From positions 1 through 14,710 of the forward strand of contig JACDAY010000358.1 of assembly GCA_013695195.1 (NCBI GenBank): 14,710 bases of DNA, in the 5' to 3' direction. The first letter of the stretch is position 1; each line of letters opens with the position of its first letter. This DNA is from Blastocatellia bacterium. GTDB taxonomy: Bacteria > Acidobacteriota > Blastocatellia > Pyrinomonadales > Pyrinomonadaceae. This document shows positions 13,623-14,710 of the stretch, in pieces. The notes beneath the pieces are model-generated. The model saw only the letters and a list, made by a program, of their open reading frames with translations, ran no database searches and was not told the origin of the DNA. Position numbers and translations under genes: made by a program.

Positions 13623-14710
13623 ATGAAAAATAAACTTTTAAGATGGTCGATGCTTCTGGTGGGTATTTTTTTTATTAACTTGGCAACAGTCTTGGCGCAA
13701 GCGGGTCCTACCGGGACTTTCAGCGGGACTGTAACCGACCCGCAAGGCTCATCCGTCGCTGGGGCAACCGTGACGATTAAAAATGCCAATACAAATCAGA
13801 GCCGGACGACGACGACCAGCGGGGAGGGACGCTATGTTTTCACCGTTTTGCCTGTCGGAACCTACGAAGCCACATTTGAGCAGCAAGGCTTCGGAAAACT
13901 TGTTTATCCAGACATTAAAATTGAAGCCGCCGTTCCGCGTACGATTGATGTAGAGCTTACCATCGGGGAAACATCGGCAGTTGTCGAGATTACCGACACG
14001 GCGCCGCTTCTGACTCCGGAATCGGTGACGACCAGCCGCCAGATTACCGGCGAAGAGATTACTCGCGTTCCGACATCGACTCGCTCGTTTACGCAGTTGA
14101 CCGCTGCCACCGCCGGGGTGAGTGCCGAACTATCGCCGGTTGCCATTAATGGTAACGGCAATGTGTCACCTTCGGTCAACGGCACGCGCACGACCGCGAC
14201 GAGTCTTTATTTCAACGGTATCGACGCGACTAATATTACGAGCAACGAGGGCAGCTTAACCGACAACATCGCGCCCGCACCGGAAACTTTGCAGGAAGTA
14301 AAATTGCAGACGAGTCTATACGACGCTTCGACCGGCAGAAGCGGCGGCGGAAATTTCCAACTCGTTACTCGTCAGGGCGGCAATCGCGTTACCGGAAATG
14401 TTTATTACTACGGACAAAACAAACGATTTACCGCGAATGAGTTTTTTATCGAAAACGAGGGACTCGAAAAGCCGGCCGCAACGCGCAACGAATATGGTTT
14501 TACGCTCGGCGGTCCGATTATTAAAGACAAATTCTTTGCTTTTGGAGGTTATCAACGGACAAACGCCCGCACTGGATTTGTTCCGACGGCTCGCAGCAAC
14601 ACAACATTGCCATATGCTTTGACTTTCCTCACCGGAGAGCGCACGGCGGCAAACGTTGCCGAGGCGTTTAACCGCGCTCGGGACGAATACCGCGTGACTG
14701 CGGCGGGCGG
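13623..14710 (+). CDS. TonB-dependent outer-membrane receptor with carboxypeptidase-regulatory-like domain (5' part)
   Basis: The frame runs open from the ATG at 13623 to the window end (362 complete codons). GGAGAA (13610-13615) is 7 nt before the start. Residues 1-~25 are a signal peptide: basic KNKLLR, a hydrophobic core and a likely cleavage after VLA. Residues ~30-115 form a CarboxypepD_reg-like beta-sandwich (GTFSGTVTDPQGSSVAGATV, then SGEGRYVFTVLPVGTYEA). The TonB plug follows (~125-255): ITGEEITRVP, NGNGNVSPSVNGTR, LYFNGIDATN, ETLQEVKLQTSLYDASTGRS and GGNFQLVTRQGGN. First barrel strands begin near NVYYYGQN and YGFTLGGPIIKDKFFAFGGY. This is the Oar-like type abundant in Acidobacteriota; full length is probably about 1000 residues. 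It imports or binds an unknown ligand at the outer membrane, powered by TonB. Confidence 0.93.
   Translation, partial: MKNKLLRWSMLLVGIFFINLATVLAQAGPTGTFSGTVTDPQGSSVAGATVTIKNANTNQSRTTTTSGEGRYVFTVLPVGTYEATFEQQGFGKLVYPDIKIEAAVPRTIDVELTIGETSAVVEITDTAPLLTPESVTTSRQITGEEITRVPTSTRSFTQLTAATAGVSAELSPVAINGNGNVSPSVNGTRTTATSLYFNGIDATNITSNEGSLTDNIAPAPETLQEVKLQTSLYDASTGRSGGGNFQLVTRQGGNRVTGNVYYYGQNKRFTANEFFIENEGLEKPAATRNEYGFTLGGPIIKDKFFAFGGYQRTNARTGFVPTARSNTTLPYALTFLTGERTAANVAEAFNRARDEYRVTAAG

Noticed and set aside
1..14710. CRISPR array, tRNA, rRNA, integrase or transposase genes
   Set aside because: I saw no regularly spaced repeats, cloverleaf-like genes or recombinase motifs in reading both strands; weak or divergent tRNA-like structures cannot be excluded without a covariance search.

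Overview
The window looks like a chromosomal stretch from a Gram-negative, moderate-GC bacterium. The best guess is Acidobacteriota, Blastocatellia / Pyrinomonadaceae-like. That rests on the TonB-dependent receptor with an N-terminal carboxypeptidase-regulatory-like domain, the many orphan receivers, the Crp/Fnr type ending in a Cys-rich tail, and palindromic intergenic repeats. Taxonomy is inferred from gene types only; no marker gene is present.

Left part (1-3815), signalling. It holds the 3' end of a PAS histidine kinase of the HisKA_3 type and its NarL/FixJ-type response regulator. A repeat-rich spacer follows, ending in a strong intrinsic terminator. Next comes a tight three-gene sensory unit: a single-domain receiver, a small PYP-like PAS gene overlapping it by ATGA, and a Crp/Fnr regulator 2 nt further on. 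As written, the PAS gene is broken by two frameshifts that cancel each other.

Middle part (4135-12751), sugar metabolism. On the plus strand are a GT4-like glycosyltransferase, UDP-galactopyranose mutase (Glf) and UDP-glucose 4-epimerase (GalE). On the minus strand are a GH1-like / clan GH-A glycosidase, a second GH1-like beta-glucosidase and a GH43 enzyme with two beta-sandwich-like C-terminal repeats. GalE makes UDP-Galp, Glf converts it to UDP-Galf, and the glycosyltransferase may consume it. None of the three hydrolases shows a signal peptide, and GH43 is a family rich in furanosidases. The locus may therefore make and remodel a galactofuranose-containing glycan. This is inference. A degenerate receiver with Glu at the phospho-site heads the minus-strand GH43-GH1 unit.

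Right part (12752-14710). An 871-bp spacer carries a decayed minus-strand coding remnant with its own terminator, a perfect 13-bp inverted repeat and three copies of a CGTTACA box. It leads into the 5' part of a TonB-dependent outer-membrane receptor that runs off the window.

Two copies of a REP-like palindromic element (28/32 identical) lie at 3830-3862 (+) and 8845-8876 (-), both in gene ends.
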